Source of the DNA: Kiritimatiellia bacterium
GTDB lineage: Bacteria; Verrucomicrobiota; Kiritimatiellia; RFP12; UBA1067
Reading direction: 5' to 3'
DNA: 24,294 nt
Assembly: GCA_017547265.1 (NCBI GenBank)
Contig: JAFYQC010000044.1
Span: 1-24,294, forward strand
The translations under genes and the position numbers were made by a program. Numbering within the stretch: the first letter of the stretch is position 1; each line of letters starts with the position of its first letter. Positions 7,459-15,324 of this stretch are shown in pieces. The notes beneath the pieces were generated by a model. That model saw nothing but the letters and a program-made list of their open reading frames with translations. It did no database searches and was not told the origin of the DNA.

Positions 7459-9843
7459 GTGAAGAAGGTTATCTATAACCTGCTGTTCGCCATCGTCTAT
7501 CCGTTTCTTCTGCCTGGCTTCCTCGTCCGAATGCTGAGGCGCGGCGGATATGCCGCGCGGATGGGCGATAGATTCGCGCTCTATCCCGACGAGGTGCTGG
7601 CCAAGTTCAGGGAAGGTGGTTTCGTCTGGATTCACGCCGTTTCCGTCGGCGAGGTCCAGGTCGCGGGCCAGCTTATGCGCGAATGGCGGAAGGTCGAGCA
7701 AGGCGTCAGGTTCGTCTTTTCCACGACGAGTTCCACCGGTTGGAAGATGGCGGAGAAGGAAGTCTCCGGGCGCGATGTGCTCATATACAATCCGCTTGAT
7801 TTTCCGAACTTCGTCAAGAGTGCGCTGAAGACCGTCCGTCCCCGTGCGGTAGTCCTCACCGAAAGCGAGATATGGCCCAACTTCATCTGGACGGCGCGAC
7901 GCTACCGCATACCGGTCTTTCTGATAAACGCGCGCGTCAGCGACCGCAGTGCGCCACGCTACAAGGCCGCCAGATGGTTCTTCGGCGACGTTCTCTCGTC
8001 GTTTGCCCGCATCTTCGCGCAGTCCGATCTCGACGCGACGCGTCTTGTCGCCGCCGGCGCTCCTGAAAGAATCGTCGAGGTGACGGGCAGCTTTAAGTTC
8101 GACGTCGCGCACCGCAACGAGGCGAAGGAACGCGAACTCCGGGAGTGGATTGGCTCTGGTCGCATACTTCTCGGCGGTTCGACATGGCCGGGCGAGGACG
8201 AGGCGCTTCTCCGCATTTATTCCGATATTGCAAAGGTGCAGGGAGATGTCTCGCAAGTCAAGCTCGTCATAGCACCTCGCCACTTTGAGAAAGCCGACGC
8301 CGTCGAGGCGAACATAAAATCCGCCGGCTTCTCCTGCGTCAGGCGTTCGCGAGGAGAATGTGGAACGATGGCGGACCGCGGTCGCCTCGGAGAGGCGACC
8401 CTACCAAGTGAGCGAGGAGCGGTGTTTCTTGCCGACACGACGGGCGAGTTGATGGGGCTTTATGGAATCTCCGACGTCGTGTTCGTCGGGAAGTCACTCT
8501 GCGCCCACGGAAGCCAGAACATGATTGAACCGTGCCTTTGCGGCAAGCCGACGGCCGTTGGACCTTACACCGAGAACTTCCGTCCCGTCATGAGCGATCT
8601 TCTTGCGGCTGACGCCATACGCCAGGTGAAGGACGAAAAGGAGCTTGGCGAATTCGTGAAAACATCTTTTGCCGATGACGGCGGGCTTGGTGCACGCGCG
8701 GCGGCGGCAGTCGAGCGCCGCAAGGGTGTCGTACCGAAGTGTGTTGAAGCGATCCGCCGTGCGCTTGTCTGCGTCGCGCTCCTTCTCGTCGTCGCCGGGT
8801 GCGGGAATGGCGGCGGCGAAGATGCCAAGAATACAAAAGCTGAGCCAGAGGAAAGCTCGTTCCGCCCGGTCAAGATAACTACCGCCTGCATCGCTGCACT
8901 TGAGAAGCCAACGGCGACGCGAGTGCTTCTCGCAGATGACAAGGCCGAGACATTCAGGCCGTTCCTCTCTTCGTTCGGCGTCATCTGCGTCTCGAACGAG
9001 GAGGCCGCCGCGGAATCGAAGTTCGACATCGTATTTCTCGCCGGCAGATCAGATGCCGATAAGCTTTCCAATGCCCTCGGTCGCACTGGCGAGGCCGGCA
9101 TCCTTGCATGGCGGCTTGTGGTCAAGGACATGAGCGCCGAGGATTTCAAGAATGCCGTCGAGTCATTCCCCTGCGAGTCGGCGCATCTCTGGATGCCGAG
9201 TTCCGAGGAGTGGGTTTTCGTCGGCCGTCGCTCGCCACGAAAGATAAAGCTCGACGCAATGATGGACGTCTTTTCGCGCGAAGTGGCGTTCGAGGCTCTT
9301 GCCGAGGCAAAGGCGACAGCGCTTTCCGACGTCTTTGCAAGCTATGTCGGAAATCTTGACGGGCTATCAGACGCGTTTGTCTCGACGAACCTCTCGGCAG
9401 TAGTGCGTCCGGAGTTTTTTGTGACGAAGGACATCCCGCCTCTTGACTGGGTGACGCGTGGCGACGTTGACGAAGACATCTACAAGGCAACGCTCGCCGA
9501 GATTCGCTCGATGCAGGTAGTGCGGCGGCTTATAATCGAGGGCGATCTCATCGCCGCGGAAGGAAAGGCGGACGATGCCACTGAAGTGTGGGCACGGGCC
9601 ATGCTAAGGAATCCACGCGATCCGATGCTGCTCGACCGTCTCGACCGGCTTTCCCGCAACGCAGAGGCGCTTCTTGCCGTAGGCAACGTCACTGCCGCTA
9701 CAAAGTGCTACGAGACAATGGTTGTCATAAATCCGACGGATGCGTCGGCAGTCTTAAAATACGGCATGAGCCTTCGGCGCCTCGGCATGAAGGAAATGTC
9801 AGATCAAGTGCTCAAACGAGCAGGGGAGCTAAGGAAAAAGTGA
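7459..9843 (+). CDS. kdtA: Kdo transferase (KdtA/WaaA) fused to a lipoprotein-like C-terminal region with TPR-like repeats
   Basis: Residues 1 to about 435 are a CMP-Kdo:lipid A transferase of the inner-membrane cytoplasmic face. Seen are an N-terminal anchor helix (about 5-27), WIHAVSVGEV with E65 as probable catalytic base, STTSSTGW, ESEIWPNFIW, GSTWPGEDEALL, DTTGELMGLYG, and GSQNMIEPCLCGKP with GPYTENF. The frame then continues without an in-frame ATG, GTG or TTG at the junction into VCVALLLVVAGC, a signal/lipobox-like segment with Cys448, a Gly/Glu linker, a Rossmann-like half (about 470-580) that loosely recalls the C-terminal part of spermidine-synthase-like proteins, and two TPR-like helical repeats near 690-790. 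The total of 794 residues is nearly twice the usual length. A palindrome encodes an insertion near residues 300-318. GTG start; the stop overlaps the next gene by four bases. Confidence 0.88.
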   Translation: MKKVIYNLLFAIVYPFLLPGFLVRMLRRGGYAARMGDRFALYPDEVLAKFREGGFVWIHAVSVGEVQVAGQLMREWRKVEQGVRFVFSTTSSTGWKMAEKEVSGRDVLIYNPLDFPNFVKSALKTVRPRAVVLTESEIWPNFIWTARRYRIPVFLINARVSDRSAPRYKAARWFFGDVLSSFARIFAQSDLDATRLVAAGAPERIVEVTGSFKFDVAHRNEAKERELREWIGSGRILLGGSTWPGEDEALLRIYSDIAKVQGDVSQVKLVIAPRHFEKADAVEANIKSAGFSCVRRSRGECGTMADRGRLGEATLPSERGAVFLADTTGELMGLYGISDVVFVGKSLCAHGSQNMIEPCLCGKPTAVGPYTENFRPVMSDLLAADAIRQVKDEKELGEFVKTSFADDGGLGARAAAAVERRKGVVPKCVEAIRRALVCVALLLVVAGCGNGGGEDAKNTKAEPEESSFRPVKITTACIAALEKPTATRVLLADDKAETFRPFLSSFGVICVSNEEAAAESKFDIVFLAGRSDADKLSNALGRTGEAGILAWRLVVKDMSAEDFKNAVESFPCESAHLWMPSSEEWVFVGRRSPRKIKLDAMMDVFSREVAFEALAEAKATALSDVFASYVGNLDGLSDAFVSTNLSAVVRPEFFVTKDIPPLDWVTRGDVDEDIYKATLAEIRSMQVVRRLIIEGDLIAAEGKADDATEVWARAMLRNPRDPMLLDRLDRLSRNAEALLAVGNVTAATKCYETMVVINPTDASAVLKYGMSLRRLGMKEMSDQVLKRAGELRKK
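8380..8400. repeat. Perfect palindrome in frame inside the kdtA-like gene
   Basis: GGTCGCCTC and GAGGCGACC form a perfect 9-bp stem around the 3-base loop GGA. The element encodes RGRLGEAT within an insertion between the RRS motif and the DTTGEL motif of the Kdo transferase, a place where other family members have a short variable loop. A stem this perfect is unlikely to come from codon choice alone. Confidence 0.75.
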
Positions 9844-10535
9844 AAAAGACGATAATGGCGTTGTCGCTGCTTGCGTTTGCGGGCTGCTTCACCATATTCG
9901 AGAGCGACTATCCTGCAGTCGAGATGTCCGCCGCAGGCAATGCGGACATCAAAGTTCAGCTCGCGGGTTTCGAGGCGAGTGTCACGACATACGAAGTCGT
10001 CTATGGATACGAGACGGCGTACCGCTACCACTATGGCTATCGTCGTCACTACGGCTACTGGGGGCCTTCGACGGTGATGACCGAGACTTATGTTCCGCAG
10101 ACACGTGCGACATCGACCTTCATCGACCGCGCGACGGAAATACTCGAGCTCAACGGATTCAATCCAAAAACCGACAAGCCTGAGTACCGCATTGAGGTGA
10201 AGTTCGACGGGCCTTTTATGAGCGACGGAGAACGCGCGGCCGAGGCCGCATGGACCATCTTCTCGCTGTTCACGGCGGACTACGGCGTCCATACTTGGAC
10301 TGCGAAGCTAAAGGTCTACGACATCGCCACAGGCAAGCTTCTCATGCACTACGACTATTCCGAGCGCTACTCCGCCCTTGTCTGGGGCCCGATTCCTCTG
10401 TTCAGCCCGGCAGGTTCCGACAAGACGTCGGCGAGCTCGATGCAGCGCTGGTGCCTTATGGCGCTCACCGACCGCGCAATGGCAGACGCAACGGCGTTCC
10501 TTGCGGCGCAGGCAAAGCCAGCCAAGGCGGAATGA
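9840..10535 (+). CDS. Tyrosine-rich predicted lipoprotein
   Basis: Predicted lipoprotein of about 231 residues with no family I can name with confidence. The start is GTG at 9840, overlapping the preceding stop as GTGA with AGGGGAG and AAGGA upstream. The signal peptide ends in lipobox L-A-F-A-G-C, C16 being the lipidated residue. A Tyr/His/Gly/Arg-rich stretch (VYGYETAYRYHYGYRRHYGYWG, about residues 58-79) is followed by a compact alpha/beta region in which YRIEVKFDGP, AKLKVYDIATGKLLMHYDYS and a C-terminal helix suggest an outer-membrane-associated fold. This loosely recalls lipoproteins of the DUF4136/LptE-like type, but that comparison is weak. It is translationally coupled to the kdtA fusion and followed 34 bases later by a peptidase gene, so envelope work is likely. 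Confidence 0.75.
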   Translation: MKKTIMALSLLAFAGCFTIFESDYPAVEMSAAGNADIKVQLAGFEASVTTYEVVYGYETAYRYHYGYRRHYGYWGPSTVMTETYVPQTRATSTFIDRATEILELNGFNPKTDKPEYRIEVKFDGPFMSDGERAAEAAWTIFSLFTADYGVHTWTAKLKVYDIATGKLLMHYDYSERYSALVWGPIPLFSPAGSDKTSASSMQRWCLMALTDRAMADATAFLAAQAKPAKAE

Positions 10536-10569
10536 TGCCGGGGTTTGCACTTAGCGAAATGGAAAACAA

Positions 10570-13530
10570 ATGAAAAACGTAATAATCTCGATTGTTGCTG
10601 TTGCCGCAGGAGCGGCGATGTCTCTTTGTGCCGCCGAAAACTTCGCCGCTGGCGACAAGGTCAGCGGGTTTGCAGTAAAGTCTGTCACGGATCTCCCCGA
10701 GGTCAAGGGGCGGATGGTCCGAATGGAATACGAGAAGAACGGCGCCGAGCTGATCTGGTTTGATCGTGACGACGACTGCAAGACATTCGCAATCGGCTTC
10801 CGCACTCTGCCGTACGATGATACCGGGGTGCCGCACATAATCGAGCACTCGGTGCTGTGCGGTTCCGAGAAATATCCAGTGAAGGATCCGTTCGTGCAGC
10901 TTGCGAAGGGCTCCTTTACGACGTTTCTGAACGCATTCACGTCCCCGGACTGTACCTGCTATCCTGTTTGTTCCCGCAACCAGCAGGAATTGCTCAACCT
11001 CATGGACGTCTATATGGACGCTGTACTCCATCCTTTGAGCGTACAGTCGCCATTGGCGTTTAAGCAGGAGGGCTGGCACTACGAGCTGGACGGGCCTGAC
11101 GGCGAGCTTAAGCGCAATGGCATCGTGTACAGCGAGATGAAGGGTGGCTTTTCAAATCCCGAGAGACTGCTTTACACCGAGGTCTCTCGACTGCTCTATC
11201 CCGACACTACGTACGGCTTTGTGTCTGGAGGCGACCCCGCTGCGATACCGACGCTCACGTTCGAGATGTACAAGTCCTTCTACAACCGATTCTACCATCC
11301 GTCAAACGCTCGCATCTTCCTCGACGGAAACATGGACGTGAAGGCTGTCCTTGCGAAGCTTGACAGCTTCCTTTCGCCGTATGAGCGCAAGGTCGTGGAC
11401 GCGCCAGTGAAGTTTCAGCGTCCAGTCAGTGCAGAGAAGACGATGGAATACGAGATAGGGGCGGACGAGAAGTCCGAGGGCAAGGTGTATGTCGCGACCG
11501 GATGGGTTTGCGGGCGTTTCGACGAGCGCGAGAAAAGCCGTGCGCTTGAAGTGCTTGTCGCCGTGATTGCTGGCGACAACTCGTCACCGCTGAAAAAGGC
11601 GCTCGTCGACGCAGGGCTTTGCGAAGACCTCTACTGGGGTTGCAGTCAGATGGCGCAGATTAGGTCGGGATTGACTGTCAAGGGCGTCAAGGCCGAGAAT
11701 GTCGATGCAGTCCGCAACACGATTAGCGAAACGCTTTCCCGACTTGCCGCAGAAGGGCTCGACCATGCCCGCATAGAGGCGGTTCTCGACCGCACGGAGT
11801 TTAATGTCAGGGAGAAAGACACTGGTTCCACGCCGCGTGGGCTTGATATTTATTTCGATGCGTCCTCGTTGTGGAACTACGGCGGCGATCCGGCAGATGC
11901 GTTCCGCAACGATGCGATATTCGCCTCGCTTCGCGGGAAGATTGCAACCGGCGGGTTCGAGAAGTTGCTCAAGGAGTGCTTTATCGACAATCCGCACGTC
12001 GTGAGACTTACTATGACGCCTTCCAAGACGATCGCCGCGGAGCGCGCCGAGGCGGAAAAGAAGGCGCTCGCCGCGATAAAGGCCGGGTGGAGCAAAGAAG
12101 AACTCGACAAGGTGCTTGCAGAATGTAGCGCCCTTAAGAAATTCCAGGCAGATCCATCCAAGCCCGAGGACCTTGCGAAGCTCCCGCGCCTGTCGCTGTC
12201 CGACATTCCGGAGATGGGCACGTACGTCCCGCGCGAAATCGTCAAGGCCGGCGGAGTGACGGTCGTGCGTCCCCACACTCATGCAAACGGAATTCTCCAC
12301 GCCGAGTGCCATTTCAGCGCGGAGGACTTTACGGCCGAGGAACTTGCCGACCTTCCATTCCTTGCGCATCTTTTCACGAACCTTCGCACGTCTCGTCGTT
12401 CGCTTGACGACCTGCGCAACTTCCGGGACGGACGCCTCGGGCGCTTTTACTCGTCGGTGGGCGTCTATTCCTCGCCAAAGGACGGCGAGGGCCGTCCATA
12501 TTTCACCGTCAGGGTGTCGGCTCTTGAGTCCCGCGCGGACGATGCGCTCGGCTTTGTCCCCGAAGTGCTGCGCGAGACGCAGTTTGACGACATAAAGGCG
12601 ATTGGCAAGCTGCTGCGGCAGGACCGTCTTGACGCGGAGCAGATGCCAAACGGAATCTCTGGCTCCCATTTCGCGAATAGCCGCGCAACAGCACAGCTGA
12701 CATCTCGTGGCGCGATGGACGAGATTATCGGCGGCATTGCCCACATCCGCCATCTGCAGAAGGTGGATGACGATTTCGCAGAGCATGGCGCTGACTTCGC
12801 CAAGCATCTCGCAGGCCTCGCCGCAAAACTCTTTACGAGAGACCGTCTCGTCGTGTGTCTGCCCGACAACATTCCGATTTCCTGGGCCGAACGCATCGCC
12901 GAGGCGTTTCCACGCGGCGAGATCGGGCCGCGGCAGGAAATAAAGCCGTTCCCAAGGAAAAAGGAGGGCTTCCGCACTTTGGGTACCATTAGTGGAACGG
13001 CCATGGTTGCCCATCCTGCCAAGTACCCGTACAGCGGTAAGGCGATTGTCGCCGCTCGTGTGCTTTCATATGGCTATCTCTGGGAAGAGATACGCGTGAA
13101 GGGCGGTGCCTACGGCGGCAATTTCGGGGTCGGCCGCAGCGGCGACGCCAGTTGGTCGTCCTGGAACGATCCAAAGCCGGCGCGCACGCTTGACGTATAT
13201 GCCGGGTGCGGCAAGGCCCTCAGGGCTTTTGCTGACGGCGATGATTCGCTAGACAGCCAGATAGTGAGCGCCATTGCAAGGTCAGAGCCGTACCAGACGC
13301 CAAGCGCCGAAACATACTCTGCGTCGTCATTGTGGCTTTCCGGCCGCACTCCAGACGACCTGCAGCGCACCCGCTCTGAAATGCTCAAGACCACGAAGCA
13401 GGACCTTCGCGCCTTCGCCGACGAAGTCGACGCAATGACGTCTTCCACCGCAATCTGCATCGTAGGCGGTGCCCAGCTCGTGGACTCCTGCACAAACCTT
13501 CTCGATCATGTCGAGACGCTTGCACGATGA
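10570..13530 (+). CDS. Exported M16C zinc metallopeptidase (PreP/presequence-protease-like)
   Basis: Large clam-shell M16C peptidase of 986 residues that, in the family, degrades unfolded peptides up to roughly 65 residues inside a closed chamber. The inverted zinc motif is complete (H89-I-I-E92-H93), with the third ligand E189 in VYSEMKGGFSNPE. TFLNAFTSPDCTCYPV corresponds to the TFLNAxTxPDxTxYP motif, and the C-terminal RVKGGAYGGNFG carries the substrate-binding Arg/Tyr of the second half. Residues 1-21 form a signal peptide (basic start, hydrophobic run, A-M-S-L-C-A-A), so unlike mitochondrial or cytosolic relatives it should act in the periplasm or outside. Length equals full-size PreP, so both halves are present. 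The Shine-Dalgarno is weak (GGAAAA). It is the last gene of the acyltransferase-kdtA operon, just upstream of the pseudopilin promoter. Confidence 0.93.
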   Translation: MKNVIISIVAVAAGAAMSLCAAENFAAGDKVSGFAVKSVTDLPEVKGRMVRMEYEKNGAELIWFDRDDDCKTFAIGFRTLPYDDTGVPHIIEHSVLCGSEKYPVKDPFVQLAKGSFTTFLNAFTSPDCTCYPVCSRNQQELLNLMDVYMDAVLHPLSVQSPLAFKQEGWHYELDGPDGELKRNGIVYSEMKGGFSNPERLLYTEVSRLLYPDTTYGFVSGGDPAAIPTLTFEMYKSFYNRFYHPSNARIFLDGNMDVKAVLAKLDSFLSPYERKVVDAPVKFQRPVSAEKTMEYEIGADEKSEGKVYVATGWVCGRFDEREKSRALEVLVAVIAGDNSSPLKKALVDAGLCEDLYWGCSQMAQIRSGLTVKGVKAENVDAVRNTISETLSRLAAEGLDHARIEAVLDRTEFNVREKDTGSTPRGLDIYFDASSLWNYGGDPADAFRNDAIFASLRGKIATGGFEKLLKECFIDNPHVVRLTMTPSKTIAAERAEAEKKALAAIKAGWSKEELDKVLAECSALKKFQADPSKPEDLAKLPRLSLSDIPEMGTYVPREIVKAGGVTVVRPHTHANGILHAECHFSAEDFTAEELADLPFLAHLFTNLRTSRRSLDDLRNFRDGRLGRFYSSVGVYSSPKDGEGRPYFTVRVSALESRADDALGFVPEVLRETQFDDIKAIGKLLRQDRLDAEQMPNGISGSHFANSRATAQLTSRGAMDEIIGGIAHIRHLQKVDDDFAEHGADFAKHLAGLAAKLFTRDRLVVCLPDNIPISWAERIAEAFPRGEIGPRQEIKPFPRKKEGFRTLGTISGTAMVAHPAKYPYSGKAIVAARVLSYGYLWEEIRVKGGAYGGNFGVGRSGDASWSSWNDPKPARTLDVYAGCGKALRAFADGDDSLDSQIVSAIARSEPYQTPSAETYSASSLWLSGRTPDDLQRTRSEMLKTTKQDLRAFADEVDAMTSSTAICIVGGAQLVDSCTNLLDHVETLAR

Positions 13531-13551
13531 GTCGTTTAGCCACTGTGGCAG

Positions 13552-13581
13552 TTGCCGAGAGGCAGTCCATAATGGTATAAT
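13552..13581 (+). promoter_or_regulatory. Promoter of the pseudopilin-folD operon
   Basis: TTGCCG (13552-13557) and TATAAT (13576-13581) are separated by 18 bases and the -10 is extended (TGGTATAAT). Transcription should begin near 13588, just before the strong ribosome binding site AGGAGG (13591-13596) and the ATG at 13601, giving a leader of only about 13 bases. Confidence 0.75.
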
Positions 13582-13600
13582 ATCGACAACAGGAGGAAAC

Positions 13601-14032
13601 ATGAAAAAAGAAGAGACAATTGCAGTTTCGGCGATGCGCGCCGGCTTTACGCTAATCGAGATCCTCGTGGCCGTGGCCATTATCGGCATCCTCGGCACGA
13701 CGGCCGCAATCGGTATTCCTCGGATCCTTGAAAACGCCAAGATCAGAGCGGCAAAGGTCGGTGTCGACAACCTCAAGGGTGCCGTCGTGACGTACAATAT
13801 TGAGAAGGGCAAGTACCCCAACGACCTCAAGTCGCTTGTCGAGGCATCTGGCGACGACGAGCCGATCGTCGATGGCGGAGAAGGTGCTCTGTACGATCCG
13901 TGGGGAACGGAGTACAAGTACGAGAAGAAGGGCAAGCGTTTTGTGATTATCAGCGCCGGCCCGGACGGTGAATTCGGCGGCGACGACGACATCCGCAGCG
14001 ACGTCACGAAGAAGGCCGGCGGAAACGACTGA
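13601..14032 (+). CDS. gspG: Type II secretion major pseudopilin GspG
   Basis: Major subunit of the type II secretion pseudopilus, processed by the prepilin peptidase at the inner membrane. The 143-residue protein has a leader ending in R-A-G before FTLIEILVAVAIIGILG; cleavage after G15 makes F16 the first residue and E20 the conserved Glu5. The C-terminal half has the GspG pattern: KYPNDLKSLVE, LYDPWGTEYKYE, and an Asp/Gly-rich end (SAGPDGEFGGDDDI) that corresponds to the calcium-binding loop of GspG. The ATG at 13601 follows AGGAGG directly; an in-frame start further upstream would add an unlikely leader. First gene of a run with gspH, I, J, K and folD. Confidence 0.95.
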   Translation: MKKEETIAVSAMRAGFTLIEILVAVAIIGILGTTAAIGIPRILENAKIRAAKVGVDNLKGAVVTYNIEKGKYPNDLKSLVEASGDDEPIVDGGEGALYDPWGTEYKYEKKGKRFVIISAGPDGEFGGDDDIRSDVTKKAGGND

Positions 14033-14054
14033 CGTCCCCGCTGTCGCGCTTGCG

Positions 14055-14861
14055 ATGCGCAGGGCCTTTACACTCATCGAGATACTTGTCGTTGTCGCCA
14101 TTATGGCGATAATGGCGACCGCCGCTGTACTCGGCGTCCGCGCAGGGCAGGACGCCGCGCGCGTCAAGGGCGCAACGAGGGATATCATGGCGTCGATACG
14201 TCACGCGCGCTCAATGGCGCTCGTCATGATGCAGCCCGCCATCATAACCTACTCGACAACCCATGTGGACGACGAAGTTTGCGCCCAGATCAAGGTTGAC
14301 GGCGCGAAGCTCATGGGGAAGACCTCGTCCGACACTGTGCAGACTCTTTCTGGCGAAATCGTGATGCGCGATGGATCCAAGGTGGAAGACGTAAAAAAGA
14401 AAGCTGCTTCGGGCGAGGAAGCCAAGGAACTTCTCGAAGACACAGGCGGGGACACTGTTGAGGACTACCTCTTCGCGCCCATATCAACAGAAATCATGCG
14501 CGGAGTGCGAATCAAGGTTGTCGTAGGTGACGAAGAGTTGTCTCTCGAGCAGGACGAGAGGAAGAACGCAAGTAAAATTTCGGTGTTCTCCAACGTGGAC
14601 TACCTGCTCGGGAAGTACAAGGAGAAGAAAGCCGAAGAGGAAAAGGCCGCTGCGGAGAAAGCTGCGGAATCTCAAAGTGCCTCGGCTCCGGCAAACCGCG
14701 AAGAAGACCAGGAGCCGGTTAGCGTGGTGTGGGAGGCGAACGGGCGCTGCGACCCTCACCGCGTTTGGGTGTATCTCGACGGTTCGACCCCAGAGAAGGG
14801 GCTCTGCATAAAGATCGACCACTTCGGCGCGGCCAAGATACTGTCAAACGACGAGGACTGA
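14055..14861 (+). CDS. gspH: Minor pseudopilin, GspH/FimT-like
   Basis: Prepilin-type protein of about 268 residues: a very short leader M-R-R-A then FTLIEILVVVAIMAIMATAAVLG with Glu5. The residue before the cleavage point is Ala rather than Gly. Order in the operon (after gspG, before gspI) and the region RVKGATRDIMASIRHARSMALVMM after the helix fit GspH. It is longer than usual GspH (about 170-200 residues), mostly because of a charged region with KEKKAEEEKAAAEKAAES (about 190-220), a probable flexible or coiled-coil linker, before a C-terminal VVWEANGRCDPHRVWVYL strand region. The ATG at 14055 is preferred over the GTG at 13968, which would overlap gspG by 65 bases and give a 30-residue leader. 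No clear Shine-Dalgarno; translation may couple to gspG 22 bases upstream. Confidence 0.85.
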   Translation: MRRAFTLIEILVVVAIMAIMATAAVLGVRAGQDAARVKGATRDIMASIRHARSMALVMMQPAIITYSTTHVDDEVCAQIKVDGAKLMGKTSSDTVQTLSGEIVMRDGSKVEDVKKKAASGEEAKELLEDTGGDTVEDYLFAPISTEIMRGVRIKVVVGDEELSLEQDERKNASKISVFSNVDYLLGKYKEKKAEEEKAAAEKAAESQSASAPANREEDQEPVSVVWEANGRCDPHRVWVYLDGSTPEKGLCIKIDHFGAAKILSNDED

Positions 14862-14865
14862 CGCC

Positions 14866-15324
14866 ATGCGAAAAGGATTTACATTGCTAGAAGTCCTGCT
14901 CGCCTCGATAATCCTCGGGGCGGGGCTTGCGGCGATACTCGTCTCGATGTCGCAGAGCCAGAAGATGATGCTGTCCTCGTCCGCGCTCGAGACGGCACAG
15001 GAGGTGATGGATCTCGGGGAAATGGCCTATCCTCTTTCGGACGTTAAGGACCCGGACCAGGATCTCGACGTCAGCGAGACGAAGGCGACTGAGCTTTGGG
15101 ACATAATCTCCGGCTCTCATGGGCCGAAGTTGTCGCGAGAGCAGGAGGAGAAGTTCCAGGGGTACACTTGGGAGCGCGTCGCGCTGAACCGCAAGGACGA
15201 CGAGGACGACATAAAGCGCCTCGGCAACCTCTATACCGTGCGTGTTATCGTTCGCTGGGGAGACAACCGCCGTGGCGAAAATGAAGAGGAAAGCTACGTC
15301 ACGTTCTGGAGGAAGAAGGAATGA
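14866..15324 (+). CDS. gspI: Minor pseudopilin GspI
   Basis: Minor pseudopilin of 152 residues that forms the tip complex with GspJ and GspK. Leader M-R-K-G followed by FTLLEVLLASIILGAGLAAIL, with Glu5 present. The following MSQSQKMMLSSSALETAQEVMDLGEM corresponds to the GspI helix with variable residues before the globular domain, and GYTWERVALNR plus YTVRVIVRWGD fit the family beta strands ending at W-R-K. Length is slightly above the usual 120-130 because of an Asp-rich insert (SDVKDPDQDLDVSETKA). The ATG is four bases after the gspH stop and its own stop overlaps the gspJ start as ATGA. Confidence 0.9.
   Translation: MRKGFTLLEVLLASIILGAGLAAILVSMSQSQKMMLSSSALETAQEVMDLGEMAYPLSDVKDPDQDLDVSETKATELWDIISGSHGPKLSREQEEKFQGYTWERVALNRKDDEDDIKRLGNLYTVRVIVRWGDNRRGENEEESYVTFWRKKE

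Noticed and set aside
7027..8283. 418-codon open frame on the - strand across the acyltransferase and kdtA
   Set aside because: It spans two well-supported + strand genes and their gap, and its translation looks like low-complexity antisense protein.
8700..8800. Separate start codon for a lipoprotein gene inside the kdtA fusion
   Set aside because: The codons around the junction contain no in-frame ATG, GTG or TTG, so a second independent start at the lipobox is not supported. Non-standard starts cannot be excluded.
11584..13014. Long open frame (476 codons) on the - strand opposite the M16C peptidase
   Set aside because: It is the shadow of a strongly supported + strand gene in GC-rich DNA; the translation has no recognisable motif and no ribosome binding site.
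13469..13600. N-terminal extension of gspG upstream of 13601
   Set aside because: The promoter and AGGAGG site lie within this stretch, and a prepilin leader of more than 50 residues would be atypical.
13968..14054. GTG start at 13968 for gspH
   Set aside because: It would overlap gspG by 65 bases and add 29 residues to the prepilin leader; M-R-R-A-F-T-L-I-E is the normal form.
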